The notes under the pieces were generated by a model that did no database searches, was not told the DNA's origin, and worked only from the letters and a program-made list of their open reading frames with translations. From Parvibaculum sp035325945 (GTDB lineage: Bacteria; Pseudomonadota; Alphaproteobacteria; Parvibaculales; Parvibaculaceae), in assembly GCF_035325945.1 (NCBI RefSeq), contig NZ_DAOKYX010000001.1, positions 62,001 through 126,000 on the forward strand: DNA of 64,000 bases, in the 5' to 3' direction. The position numbers and the translations under genes were made by a program. Every line of letters begins with the position of its first letter. The first letter of the stretch is position 1. Of the stretch, positions 39,314 to 48,411 are shown in pieces.

Positions 39314-39580
39314 TCAGCTTTCCGTCAGCACCTCGCGAATGCCCTCGATGGCATTCGCCAGCGTTTCCGACACGCGCTCATTGAGTTCGTTGGCCTGCCG
39401 GGCCTCGGCCTTCATCCGGTCTATCTCCTCGGCGAGCCGGGCCCGGTCTTCCTTGAGCGCGTTGAGCTCGCTCTCGAGCCGTCCTGCGGACTGCGCGCGC
39501 AAAAGCTGCCGGTGGATGCCTGCCTCCAGCCGGTCAAGCGCCGTCTTGAAGCGCTCAGTCGCGGAATCGAGTTTGTTCAT
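39314..39580 (-). CDS. DUF4164 coiled-coil protein
   Basis: An 88-residue, almost entirely coiled-coil protein (MNKLDSATERFKTALDRLEA, later LNALKEDRARLAEEIDRMKA). It belongs to the DUF4164 type that precedes zapA in many Hyphomicrobiales. ATG 39580 was chosen because the family starts there; an in-frame extension to 39628 exists. A role with ZapA in division is plausible from position only. Confidence 0.82.
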   Translation of the reverse strand: MNKLDSATERFKTALDRLEAGIHRQLLRAQSAGRLESELNALKEDRARLAEEIDRMKAEARQANELNERVSETLANAIEGIREVLTES

Positions 39581-39856
39581 GCGTCGCTGCTGTCCGGAAT
39601 CAGGGCTCGAACCCTCATTTGTCACCATAGGCGTGCCGCCGAAACAAGGTCAACTGGACTTGCCCTGCCTCTCCGCCCGCGCCGGGCGCGACGCTCCCGC
39701 GAGCCGATCGGGCCTCGACGGCAAGATGCGCCTCAAGTCGCGGAAAAGCGCGGCATTTTGCGCGAATCCATCATTGACTCTCCGAAACGCGCTGGTCATT
39801 GTGGCGCCGCTCGCAAGACCCCAAGAGACGGGAAGGAATCGGACCGCGCCGAACTC
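39581..39856. promoter_or_regulatory. divergent promoter region, DUF4164-zapA versus tkt
   Basis: Gene-free between divergently read operons. It must hold the minus-strand promoter for DUF4164-zapA and the plus-strand promoter for tkt. No unambiguous -35/-10 pair could be assigned by eye. Confidence 0.35.
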
Positions 39857-39960
39857 GTTGCCGGCGGCCGGATCGAAGTCCGGAGCAAGGGCTCCGGAAC
39901 GGCGCGTCCTTCTGGCGCCTCTCCCGGACAACCCTGCTCCAGCGCCCCGGAGCCGGCAAC
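39857..39960 (+). promoter_or_regulatory. multibranched leader structure before tkt
   Basis: GTTGCCGGC (39857-39865) pairs perfectly with GCCGGCAAC (39952-39960). They enclose TCCGGAGC-AAGG-GCTCCGGA (39879-39898) and GGCGC...GCGCC (39901-39919). The junction ends 33 bases before the tkt ATG. The layout resembles a riboswitch or other cis-RNA, but no known class was recognised. Confidence 0.45.
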
Positions 39961-39993
39961 CTGGGTCAAGTCCTGAGGCCAAAGAGTTTAAAC

Positions 39994-42009
39994 ATGACGC
40001 CACCCGATCAGTCGGCCCCTATCGCGCAAGCTTCCGTATCTCACCGGGATATGGCGAACGCCATCCGTGCCCTCGCCATGGACGCGGTGCAGAAGGCCAA
40101 TTCCGGCCATCCCGGCATGCCGATGGGCGCGGCCGATGTCGCCACCGTCCTGTTTTCGCGCTTCCTGAAGATCGACCCGAAAAAGCCCGACTGGCCGGAT
40201 CGCGACCGCTTCGTGCTCTCTGCTGGCCACGGCTCCATGCTGCTCTATGCGCTCAACTATCTCCTCGGCTACGAGGACATGACGATCGAGCAGATCAAGA
40301 ATTTCCGCCAGCTCGGCAGCATCACCGCCGGCCATCCCGAATATGGCCATGCGGGCGGCATCGAGACGACGACGGGCCCGCTCGGACAGGGCATCGCCAC
40401 CGCCGTCGGCATGGCGCTCGCCGAGCGCCTCGCCGCGGCGCGCTTCGGCGGCATCGTCGATCACCACACCTATGTCCTCGCCTCCGATGGCGATCTCATG
40501 GAAGGCATCAGCCACGAGGCGATCAGCCTTGCCGGCCATCTGCGCCTGTCGAAGCTCATCGTCCTTTATGACGACAACGGCATCACCATCGACGGTTCGC
40601 TCGACCTTTCGGAATCGGGCGACGCGCTGAAGCGCTTCGAGGCGGCGGGCTGGAACGCCGTCCGCATCGACGGCCACAACCCGGACGAGATCGCCGGCGC
40701 CATCGAAAAGGCGCGCCACGCGACGAAGCCGACGCTCATCGCCTGCCGCACCGTCATCGGCTATGGCTCGCCGAACAAGCATGGCAAGTCGTCCTCGCAT
40801 GGCTCGCCCCTCGGCGCCGACGAAATCAAGCTCTCGCGCCAGACGCTCGGCTGGGAGGCGGAACCCTTCGACATTCCCGCCCCCGTTCTCGCCGCATGGC
40901 GCGAGATCGGCGCGCGCGGCGGCAAGGCGCGCTCCGACTGGGAAGCCTCGTTCGCGAAGGTCGATCAGGCCTCGCGCGCGGAGTTCGAGCGCCAGCTCAG
41001 GGGCGACCTGCCCGCGGCCTTCGGCAAGGCCGTCACCGATTACAAGAAGCAGCTTGTGGCGGAAAAGCCGAACTGGGCGACGCGAAAGTCCTCGGAAGAG
41101 GTGCTCAACGTCATCAATCCGCTGCTGCCGGAATCGATCGGCGGCTCGGCCGACCTCACCGGCTCCAACAACACCCGCTCCAGGGACCAGAAGGCGGTCA
41201 CGGCGACCGATTTCTCCGGCTCCTTCATCCATTACGGCATCCGCGAGCACGGCATGGCCGCGGCCATGAACGGCATCGCGCTGCACAAGGGCTTCATCCC
41301 CTATTCGGGCACCTTCCTCGTCTTCACCGATTATTGCCGCCCGGCCATCCGCCTTTCGGCGCTGATGGAACAGCGTGTGATCTATGTGATGACGCATGAC
41401 TCGATCGGGCTCGGCGAAGACGGGCCGACCCACCAGCCGGTCGAGCATCTGGCGAGCCTGCGCGCCATGCCGAACCTCAACGTCTTCCGCCCGGCCGACG
41501 CGGTGGAGACGCTCGAATGCTGGCAGATCGCACTCGAAGCGAAGAAGACGCCCTCGGTCCTCGCGCTCTCGCGCCAGAACCTGCCCGCCGTCCGCACGAC
41601 GGACACGGATGAGAACCTCTGCGCGAAGGGCGGCTATGAGCTTTCGCCTGCCTCCTCTGCCGCGAAGGTGACGCTCATCGCCACGGGCTCGGAAGTCGAG
41701 ATCGCGCTCGCCGCCCAGAAGCTCCTCGAGGCAGAGGGCATCGGCGCGCGCGTCGTCTCAATGCCCTGCGTCGAACTCTTCGAGGCCCAGTCGCGCGAAT
41801 ACAAGGCGAAGACGCTGGGCGAAGGGACGGTGAAGGTCGTGATCGAAGCTGCGCTTCGCTACGGCTGGGACCGCTATATCGGCGCCGACGGCGCTTTCAT
41901 CGGAATGACGGGCTTCGGCGCGAGTGCGCCCGCCAAGGACCTCTACAAGCACTTCAACATTACCCCGGAAGCCGCGGTCGCCGCCGCGAAGTCTTGCCTC
42001 GGGGCTTGA
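39994..42009 (+). CDS. tkt: transketolase
   Basis: A 671-residue thiamine-diphosphate enzyme of the pentose phosphate pathway. It starts MTPPDQSAPIAQASVSHRDM at 39994. ANSGHPGMPMGAAD, SAGHGSMLLYALNYL and VLASDGDLMEGISHEAISLAG (ThDP-binding GDG...N) are in the first domain. GVREHGMA-type GIREHGMAAAMNG and THDSIGLGEDGPTHQPVEHLASLRAMPN are in the second. It heads a tkt-gap-pgk-fba operon, with gaps of 15-20 bases between genes. Confidence 0.98.
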   Translation: MTPPDQSAPIAQASVSHRDMANAIRALAMDAVQKANSGHPGMPMGAADVATVLFSRFLKIDPKKPDWPDRDRFVLSAGHGSMLLYALNYLLGYEDMTIEQIKNFRQLGSITAGHPEYGHAGGIETTTGPLGQGIATAVGMALAERLAAARFGGIVDHHTYVLASDGDLMEGISHEAISLAGHLRLSKLIVLYDDNGITIDGSLDLSESGDALKRFEAAGWNAVRIDGHNPDEIAGAIEKARHATKPTLIACRTVIGYGSPNKHGKSSSHGSPLGADEIKLSRQTLGWEAEPFDIPAPVLAAWREIGARGGKARSDWEASFAKVDQASRAEFERQLRGDLPAAFGKAVTDYKKQLVAEKPNWATRKSSEEVLNVINPLLPESIGGSADLTGSNNTRSRDQKAVTATDFSGSFIHYGIREHGMAAAMNGIALHKGFIPYSGTFLVFTDYCRPAIRLSALMEQRVIYVMTHDSIGLGEDGPTHQPVEHLASLRAMPNLNVFRPADAVETLECWQIALEAKKTPSVLALSRQNLPAVRTTDTDENLCAKGGYELSPASSAAKVTLIATGSEVEIALAAQKLLEAEGIGARVVSMPCVELFEAQSREYKAKTLGEGTVKVVIEAALRYGWDRYIGADGAFIGMTGFGASAPAKDLYKHFNITPEAAVAAAKSCLGA

Positions 42010-42029
42010 TAGCCAGGAGATAACGAGAA

Positions 42030-43037
42030 ATGGCAGTCCGCGTTGCGATTAACGGATTCGGTCGGATCGGGCGTCTCGTGCTTCGCGCCATCGCGGAGTC
42101 GGGACGCAAGGACATCGAGGTGGTGGCCATCAACGACCTCGGCTCGGTCGAGGCCAATGCCCACCTTCTGAAGTGGGACTCCGTGCATGGCCCCTTCCCC
42201 GGCAAGATCAAGACGACGAAGTCGTCCTTCGATCTCGGCCGCGGCCCGATCAAGGTTCTCGCCGAACGCGATCCGGCAAAGCTGCCGTGGAAGGATCTCG
42301 GCGTCGACATCGCGCTCGAGTGCACGGGCATCTTCGCATCGAAGGACAAGGCGTCGGCCCATCTCACCGCCGGCGCGAAGAAGGTTCTCATCTCCGCGCC
42401 TGCTGACGGCGCCGACATCACGGTCGTCTACGGCGTGAACCACAAGGACCTGAAGAAGAGCCACAAGGTCGTCTCGAACGCCTCCTGCACCACGAACTGC
42501 CTCGCGCCGGTCGCGGCCGTGCTCCACAAGGCCGTCGGCATCGAGCAGGGCTACATGACCACCGTTCACGCCTATACCGGCGACCAGAACACGGTCGACA
42601 CGCTGCACAAGGACGCTCGCCGCGCGCGCGCCGCGGGCCTTTCGATGATCCCGACCTCGACGGGCGCGGCCAAGGCCGTGGGCCTCGTCCTGCCGGAACT
42701 CAAGGGCAAGCTCGACGGCACCTCGATCCGCGTGCCGACGGCGAACGTCTCGGTCATCGACCTCGTCTTCACCGCGAAGAAGAAGACCACGGCGGAAGAA
42801 GTGAACGCGGCGATCATCGCGGCGGCGAAGGGCCCGCTCAAGGGCGTGCTCGCCACCACCGACGAGGAACTCGTCTCGATCGACTTCAATCACAATCCCG
42901 CTTCCTCGACCTTCGACCTCACGCAGACGCAGGTGATCGACGGCCGTCTCGTGCGCGTGCTTTCCTGGTACGACAATGAGTGGGGCTTCTCGAACCGCAT
43001 GGGCGACACGGCAGCCGCCATGGGCAAGCTGCTCTGA
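42030..43037 (+). CDS. gap: glyceraldehyde-3-phosphate dehydrogenase
   Basis: A 335-residue GAPDH. MAVRVAINGFGRIGRLVLRA binds NAD. The catalytic Cys153 lies in SNASCTTNCLAPV and its His partner lies in MTTVHAYTGDQNT. NEWGFSNRM closes the C-terminal domain. It follows tkt by 20 bases and precedes pgk, so the operon serves the lower glycolytic/gluconeogenic trunk together with triose interconversion. Confidence 0.98.
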   Translation: MAVRVAINGFGRIGRLVLRAIAESGRKDIEVVAINDLGSVEANAHLLKWDSVHGPFPGKIKTTKSSFDLGRGPIKVLAERDPAKLPWKDLGVDIALECTGIFASKDKASAHLTAGAKKVLISAPADGADITVVYGVNHKDLKKSHKVVSNASCTTNCLAPVAAVLHKAVGIEQGYMTTVHAYTGDQNTVDTLHKDARRARAAGLSMIPTSTGAAKAVGLVLPELKGKLDGTSIRVPTANVSVIDLVFTAKKKTTAEEVNAAIIAAAKGPLKGVLATTDEELVSIDFNHNPASSTFDLTQTQVIDGRLVRVLSWYDNEWGFSNRMGDTAAAMGKLL

Positions 43038-43057
43038 GCCCTGGCATCCGAAACGTC

Positions 43058-44269
43058 ATGGCTGGTCACAAAACACTCGATGACCTGTTCAAGTCCGGCG
43101 ACCTCAATGGTCGCCGGGTTCTTGTCAGGGCGGACCTCAACGTACCGACCGACGAGCACGGTCATGTCACGGATGCGACGCGCCTCAACCGCATCGCCGA
43201 CACATTGAAGGAAATCGCGGCCAAGGGCGCGAAGGTCATCGTGCTTTCGCATTTCGGCCGCCCCAAGGGCGCGCCCGAGCCCAAATTCTCGCTCGCGCCC
43301 GTCGCCGAGGCGCTTTCCGGCGTCGTCGGCGCGAAGGTCGCCTTCGCGTCCGACTGCATCGGCGCGCCCGCGAAGGAAGCGGTCGATGCGCTTCCCGCCG
43401 GCGGCATTCTCGTCCTCGAGAACACGCGCTTCCATGCAGGCGAGGAAAAGAACGATCCCGTATTCGTGAAGGCGCTTGCCGAGAACGGCGACGTCTATGT
43501 GAATGATGCCTTCTCCTGCGCCCATCGGGCCCATGCCTCGACTGAGGGGCTGGCCCATGTGCTGCCCGCCTATGCGGGCCGGGCGATGGAGGCGGAACTC
43601 GACGCGCTCGAAACGGCGCTCGGCAACCCCGAGCATCCCGTCGTCGCGGTCGTGGGCGGTGCCAAGGTTTCGACCAAGATCGCCCTGCTCCTCAATCTCA
43701 TCCATCGCGTCGACACGCTCATTGTCGGCGGCGGCATGGCCAATACCTTCCTTGCCGCGCAGGGCAAGAAGATCGGCAAGTCGCTTTGCGAATATGACCT
43801 TCTCGACAAGGCACGCGAAATCCTCGCCGCCGCCGGCAAGGCGGGCTGCGAGATCGTGCTGCCTGTCGATGCTGTCGTCGCGCGGGAATTCAAGGCGGGC
43901 GCCGAGGCGAGGACCGTTCCCGTCGATGCGGTGCCGGAGGACATGATGATCCTCGACATCGGCTCGGATACGATGGCCTATCTCGCCGGACGCTTCGAAA
44001 CGGCGAAGACGGTCGTCTGGAACGGGCCTCTCGGCGCCTTCGAGATTCCTCCCTTCGATCAGGGGACGGCATCCGCAGCGCGTCTCGTCGGCATGCTGAC
44101 GAAGATCGGGACCCTCAAATCGGTGGCCGGGGGCGGCGACACGGTGGCAGCGCTCAACGATGCGGGCGCGGCCGACGATTTCACCTATGTATCCGCCGCG
44201 GGCGGTGCCTTCCTCGAATGGATGGAAGGCGCGGTACTGCCCGGCGTCGCGGCGCTTGAAGTCAGATAA
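43058..44269 (+). CDS. pgk: phosphoglycerate kinase
   Basis: A 403-residue kinase. RRVLVRADLNVPTDEHGHVTD, LSHFGRPKG and VLVLENTRFHAGEEKND-type sequence (ILVLENTRFHAGEEKND) form the 3-phosphoglycerate domain. VVAVVGGAKVSTKIALL and VAGGGDTVAALNDAG form the nucleotide domain. It starts at 43058, 20 bases after gap; the open frame back to 42980 overlaps gap. Confidence 0.98.
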   Translation: MAGHKTLDDLFKSGDLNGRRVLVRADLNVPTDEHGHVTDATRLNRIADTLKEIAAKGAKVIVLSHFGRPKGAPEPKFSLAPVAEALSGVVGAKVAFASDCIGAPAKEAVDALPAGGILVLENTRFHAGEEKNDPVFVKALAENGDVYVNDAFSCAHRAHASTEGLAHVLPAYAGRAMEAELDALETALGNPEHPVVAVVGGAKVSTKIALLLNLIHRVDTLIVGGGMANTFLAAQGKKIGKSLCEYDLLDKAREILAAAGKAGCEIVLPVDAVVAREFKAGAEARTVPVDAVPEDMMILDIGSDTMAYLAGRFETAKTVVWNGPLGAFEIPPFDQGTASAARLVGMLTKIGTLKSVAGGGDTVAALNDAGAADDFTYVSAAGGAFLEWMEGAVLPGVAALEVR

Positions 44270-44283
44270 AGGGAATTCGGGAT

Positions 44284-45303
44284 ATGACTGAAACGCTTGA
44301 ATCGATTGCCGAAGCCATGGTGGCGCCGGGCAAGGGCATTCTTGCCGCCGACGAAAGCTCGGGCACCATCAAGAAGCGGTTCGACACGATCAACCTCGAG
44401 TCGACCGAGAGCAACCGGCGCGACTATCGCGAGATGCTGTTCCGCACCGAAGAGGCGATGAAGAACCACATCTCCGGCGTCATCCTCTATGACGAGACGA
44501 TCCGTCAGAAGGCGAAGGACGGCACGCCGCTCGTCGATCTCATCAAACAGGCAGGCTCCATCCCCGGCATCAAGGTCGATGCGGGCGCGAAGGCCATGGC
44601 GGGCTTTCCGGGCGAACTGGTGACCGAAGGTCTGGACGGGCTGCGCGAGCGGCTGGCCGAATATTACGATCTCGGCGCGCGCTTCGCGAAGTGGCGCGCG
44701 GTGATCGACATCGCCGACGGCATTCCGACCATGGGCTGCATCGAGGCCAATGCCGAGGCGCTCGCCCGTTATGCCGCGCTCTGCCAGGAGCAGAAGATCG
44801 TTCCGATCGTCGAGCCGGAAGTGCTGATGGACGGCGCGCACACCGCCGACCGCTGCTTCGAGGTGACGGAAGCGACGTTGCGCACCGTCTTCGCGCGGCT
44901 CGCAGCGCATCGCGTGAAGCTCGAAGGCACGATCCTGAAGCCGAATATGGTCGTCTCGGGCAAGAAGTGCTCGACGCAGGCAAGCGTGCAGGAAGTCGCC
45001 GAGAAGACCATCACGGTCTTCAAGCGCACGGTTCCGGCGGCGGTGCCGGGCATCGTCTTCCTGTCCGGCGGCCAGTCGGACGAGGATGCGACGGCGCATC
45101 TCAACGCCATGAACGCCATTGGCGGGCTGCCCTGGAAGCTCTCCTTCTCCTATGGCCGCGCCCTTCAGGCGGCCCCGCTCAAGGCCTGGAGCGGCAAGGC
45201 GGAGAATGTGGCGGCCGCCCAGCGTGCTTTCCTCCACCGCGCCCGCATGAACGGCCTCGCCGCTCTCGGCCAGTGGAAGGCCGAACTCGAAAAGGCCGCC
45301 TGA
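44284..45303 (+). CDS. fba: fructose-bisphosphate aldolase, class I
   Basis: A 339-residue Schiff-base (metal-independent) aldolase. GKGILAADESSGTIKKRF, the second lysine region KWRAVIDI, the glutamates in IVPIVEPEVLMDG and the Schiff-base lysine in LEGTILKPNMVVSG are all there. IVFLSGGQSDEDAT binds phosphate. Class I aldolase in a tkt-gap-pgk string is usual for many Hyphomicrobiales. It is followed by a good terminator. Confidence 0.97.
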   Translation: MTETLESIAEAMVAPGKGILAADESSGTIKKRFDTINLESTESNRRDYREMLFRTEEAMKNHISGVILYDETIRQKAKDGTPLVDLIKQAGSIPGIKVDAGAKAMAGFPGELVTEGLDGLRERLAEYYDLGARFAKWRAVIDIADGIPTMGCIEANAEALARYAALCQEQKIVPIVEPEVLMDGAHTADRCFEVTEATLRTVFARLAAHRVKLEGTILKPNMVVSGKKCSTQASVQEVAEKTITVFKRTVPAAVPGIVFLSGGQSDEDATAHLNAMNAIGGLPWKLSFSYGRALQAAPLKAWSGKAENVAAAQRAFLHRARMNGLAALGQWKAELEKAA

Positions 45304-45328
45304 GCCTATCGGCCATGACCAGACAGAG

Positions 45329-45355
45329 CGCCCCGTCCTCACCGGCGGGGCGTTT
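45329..45355 (+). terminator. intrinsic terminator of the tkt-fba operon
   Basis: CGCCCCG pairs with CGGGGCG across nine bases and is followed by TTTTG, 25 bases after the fba stop. Confidence 0.82.
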
Positions 45356-45391
45356 TGCCTTTCTCGCGCAAGACGCGCTACAAACTCCCCC

Positions 45392-46066
45392 ATGACCATC
45401 ATCGAAGAAGAACGCGAGCCCTGCCGGCTCTATCTCATCACCCCGCCCCGGATCGAGCCCATCGCCTTTTCGGACACGCTGAAGCGCGCGCTCGATGCGG
45501 GCGATGTCGCCTCGCTCCAGCTTCGCCTGAAGACGGAGACTGAGGAGACGGCGCCGGCCGACGCGATCCGCCGCGCGACCGAGGTGCTGATGCCCGTCGC
45601 GCAGGGCTATGACGTCGCCTTCATCATCAACGACCGCGCCGACATCGCGGTCGAGATGGATGCGGACGGCGTCCATGTCGGCCAGGAGGACACGCCTTAC
45701 AAGGAAGCGCGCAAGCTCGTCGGCCCCGACCGCATTGTCGGCGTCACCTGCCACAATTCACGCCATCTGGCGATGGTGGCCGGCGAAGAAGGCGCCGACT
45801 ATGTCGCCTTCGGCGCCTTTTTCGAGACCGGCACCAAGGTGCCCAAGACCCGCGCCACGCCCGACCTGCTGACCTGGTGGTCGGAGACCTTCGTGGTACC
45901 CTGCGTTGCCATTGGCGGCATCACGGTCGAGAACGCCGCGACCCTCGTTACGGCGGGCGCGGATTTTCTGGCCGTGGCGGCCGGCGTCTGGGCGCATCCG
46001 CAAGGCCCGGCGGAGGCGGTGCGCGCCTTCAACCGCATCATGGCCGAAACGCCCCGCGGCCAATAA
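45392..46066 (+). CDS. thiE: thiamine phosphate synthase-like protein
   Basis: A 224-residue ThiE-fold TIM barrel. LYLITPPRIEP, VASLQLRLK, DVAFIINDRADIAVEMDADGVHVGQED (Asp and Gly of the pyrophosphate site) and CVAIGGITVENAATLVTAGADFLAVAAGVW match the family. The pyrophosphate loop FFETGTKVPKTRATPD differs from the classical GPxFxTxTK form. Such variants sit after fba in many alphaproteobacteria, so thiamine phosphate synthase activity is likely but not certain. Confidence 0.83.
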   Translation: MTIIEEEREPCRLYLITPPRIEPIAFSDTLKRALDAGDVASLQLRLKTETEETAPADAIRRATEVLMPVAQGYDVAFIINDRADIAVEMDADGVHVGQEDTPYKEARKLVGPDRIVGVTCHNSRHLAMVAGEEGADYVAFGAFFETGTKVPKTRATPDLLTWWSETFVVPCVAIGGITVENAATLVTAGADFLAVAAGVWAHPQGPAEAVRAFNRIMAETPRGQ

Positions 46067-46211
46067 CCCCTCCTTTCCGAAAGGCATTGGCCTTACGGCC
46101 TCCAGATGCTATCAGAGCGCCGCGGCCGGATCGCGCCTGCCTTATCCGCTGATCGGCGCGAACAGCCGGTCCCGCCGCGAGCCTGCTCAACCCCAGTCCG
46201 AGACAAGGTCC

Positions 46212-46778
46212 ATGCCCAAGATCAACGGTAACGAAATTCGCCCCGGCTACGTCATCGAGCATCAGGGAGGCCTGTGGGCTGCGGTAAAGGTTCAGCATGT
46301 GAAGCCCGGCAAGGGCGGCGCCTTCGCGCAGGTCGAGCTGAAGAACCTGATCGACAACCGCAAGCTCAACGAGCGCTTCCGTTCCGCCGAGACGGTCGAG
46401 CGCGTACGGCTCGAGCAGAAGGACTATCAGTTCCTTTATGAAGCCGACGGCATGCTCACCTTCATGGACAACGAAACCTACGAGCAGATCGAGCTTGCCA
46501 GGGACTGGGTGGGCGAGCGCGCGGCGTTCCTGCAGGACGGCATGAAGGTGACGGTGGAAAGCCACGAGGGCAGGCCCATCAGCGTCGCCCTGCCCGATCA
46601 GGTGGTGCTGGAAGTCACCGAAACGGAACCGACGGTGAAGGGCCAGACTGCGGCCAGCTCCTACAAGCCCGCCCTGCTCGAGAACGGCATCCGCGTCATG
46701 GTGCCGCCTTTCATCACCATCGGCGAGAAGATCGTGGTCGACACGAACGAAGTCACCTATCTCCGCCGCGCCGACTAA
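46212..46778 (+). CDS. efp: elongation factor P
   Basis: A 188-residue three-beta-barrel factor that rescues ribosomes stalled at polyproline. It starts MPKINGNEIRPGYVIEHQGG at 46212. The modifiable lysine is Lys34 in HVKPGKGGAF. The C-terminal signature EPTVKGQTAASSYKPALLENGIRVMVPPFI is standard. The KPGKG tip implies beta-lysylation or no modification rather than the rhamnosylated arginine type. Confidence 0.97.
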   Translation: MPKINGNEIRPGYVIEHQGGLWAAVKVQHVKPGKGGAFAQVELKNLIDNRKLNERFRSAETVERVRLEQKDYQFLYEADGMLTFMDNETYEQIELARDWVGERAAFLQDGMKVTVESHEGRPISVALPDQVVLEVTETEPTVKGQTAASSYKPALLENGIRVMVPPFITIGEKIVVDTNEVTYLRRAD

Positions 46779-46864
46779 CGAACCGATCATTCAGCGACCC
46801 GCATTTCCCGCCGATGCCGGCATGGACATCACCGGAAATGCCCGAGAGAAAGCGCAAGTCCCCG

Positions 46865-47668
46865 ATGGCACGTCATACCCCCGTCATGGCCGTCATGGTG
46901 GCCGCCGCACGCAAGGCGGCGCGCGGACTGCAACGCGACTTCGGCGAGGTGGAGAATTTGCAGGTCTCGCTCAAGGGGCCCGCGAATTTCGTCACCGCCG
47001 CCGACAAGAAGGCCGAGAAAACGCTCTTCGAGGAGCTTTCCAAGGCACGGCCCGGCTATGGCTTTCTCATGGAGGAAGGCGGCACGATCGAGGGATCTGA
47101 CAAGTCGCACCGCTGGCTCATCGATCCGCTCGACGGCACGACGAATTTTCTCCACTCGATCCCGCATTTCGCGATCTCGATCGGGCTCGAGCGCGATGGG
47201 CAGATCGTCGCGGGTGTCGTCTACAACCCGATCTCCGACGAACTCTTCATCGCCGAAAAGGGCCAGGGCGCTTTTCTCAATGACCGGCGCCTGCGCGTCG
47301 CGGCGCGGCGCGAGCTTGCCAATACGGTCGTGGCGACGGGTATCCCGCATATCGGCCGCCCCGGCCATCAGCGCTTCATCGCCGAACTCGGCGTGGTGAT
47401 GAACGAGGTCGCGGGCGTGCGGCGCATGGGATCGGCGGCGCTCGATCTCGCCTATGTCGCGGCCGGTCGCTACGACGCCTATTGGGAAGCGAACCTCGCG
47501 CCATGGGATCTCGCGGCCGGCATCATTCTGGTGCGCGAGGCTGGCGGCTTTGTCTCCGATCTCAATGGCCGGGACGACGTGCTTAACAGCGGCGGGGTCA
47601 TCGCCGGAAACGAGACGATCCATCGCGAGCTTGCCAAGGCGCTGAAGCGCGCCCACGCCGCGTCCTGA
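46865..47668 (+). CDS. inositol monophosphatase family protein (SuhB-like)
   Basis: A 267-residue IMPase-fold phosphatase. NFVTAADKKAEKTLFEEL, FLMEEGG, WLIDPLDGTTNFLHSIPHFAISI (DPLDGTTN motif near 86) and ANLAPWDLAAGIILVREAGG hold all metal ligands. It lies 86 bases after efp, an arrangement common in alphaproteobacteria. The Asp-Gly-Thr-Thr-Asn form distinguishes it from the HisN-like gene at 6222-7025. Confidence 0.93.
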   Translation: MARHTPVMAVMVAAARKAARGLQRDFGEVENLQVSLKGPANFVTAADKKAEKTLFEELSKARPGYGFLMEEGGTIEGSDKSHRWLIDPLDGTTNFLHSIPHFAISIGLERDGQIVAGVVYNPISDELFIAEKGQGAFLNDRRLRVAARRELANTVVATGIPHIGRPGHQRFIAELGVVMNEVAGVRRMGSAALDLAYVAAGRYDAYWEANLAPWDLAAGIILVREAGGFVSDLNGRDDVLNSGGVIAGNETIHRELAKALKRAHAAS

Positions 47669-47781
47669 CCGCGCGTCGCCTGCCCCGCCTGCCTCCGTCG
47701 TCCTTGCGATTTCCCGTCCGTCCCGTTTCGACTAGACTGAACGCAGGATTCCAGTCTCCTCTTCGGCGCGGGACGGCAGAC

Positions 47782-48342
47782 ATGACTTTTCCTGAAGGGC
47801 GTTGGGTACGGACGGTTCGCATAGCCGGGCTTTGCGCCGTTCTCATGCTGATGGCCGGAACGGGCGCGCGCGCCGAACCCGTGGACGCCGTGCCGCTCGA
47901 CCGGCCCGGCACGCGCATGGGCGAGCCCATGCCGCCCGAGCCGCTCGCAGCGCCGCTGCCCGCGATCATTGACGCATCGCCCGAGGGAGCGGCCGCGCCC
48001 GCCCTCGGCACCTCGCCGCTTCGCGCGCCCGAGCCTGCGCTCGCCCGCATCGGCTTTCCGCCCGAAGAAGCAGCGCTGAGCGACGGCGAGGCAGCGCGGC
48101 TCAAGACATTCGCGGATGATTTCCGGCGCCGTGGCGGCCGGGTCACGCTCAAGGCCTATGCGGGGGCCCCTGGCGACACGAGCACGAATGCCCGGCGCCT
48201 GTCGCTGAAGCGCGTGCTCACCGTTCGCAATTTCCTCATCGAACACGGTATCGCGACGGACCGCCTCGAAGTGAGAGCGCTCGGTGGCACGCGGGATGCA
48301 GGCCCTCTCGACCGGGTCGACATCACCCGCGCGGGAAGCTGA
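47782..48342 (+). CDS. OmpA-like C-terminal domain periplasmic protein
   Basis: A 186-residue secreted protein. A signal peptide (IAGLCAVLMLMAGTGARAEP, about residues 14-33) is followed by a Pro/Ala-rich linker to about 90. A compact OmpA/MotB-type domain follows: GFPPEEAALSDGEAARLKTF, GGRVTLKAYAGAPGDTSTNA, RRLSLKRVLTVRNFLIEHGI and LEVRALGG. The Asp-containing peptidoglycan motif is less canonical than in Pal. It precedes two proton-channel-like genes and probably belongs with them. Confidence 0.8.
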   Translation: MTFPEGRWVRTVRIAGLCAVLMLMAGTGARAEPVDAVPLDRPGTRMGEPMPPEPLAAPLPAIIDASPEGAAAPALGTSPLRAPEPALARIGFPPEEAALSDGEAARLKTFADDFRRRGGRVTLKAYAGAPGDTSTNARRLSLKRVLTVRNFLIEHGIATDRLEVRALGGTRDAGPLDRVDITRAGS

Positions 48343-48411
48343 TGCGCCCCATGAGGCGAAAGTCGCGAATGACACAAGACCTGCCCGGATCACAGGGGAG
48401 CTGAACAGAAG

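Noticed and set aside
39988..41448. A 486-residue minus-strand frame
   Set aside because: Antisense to transketolase; no motif.
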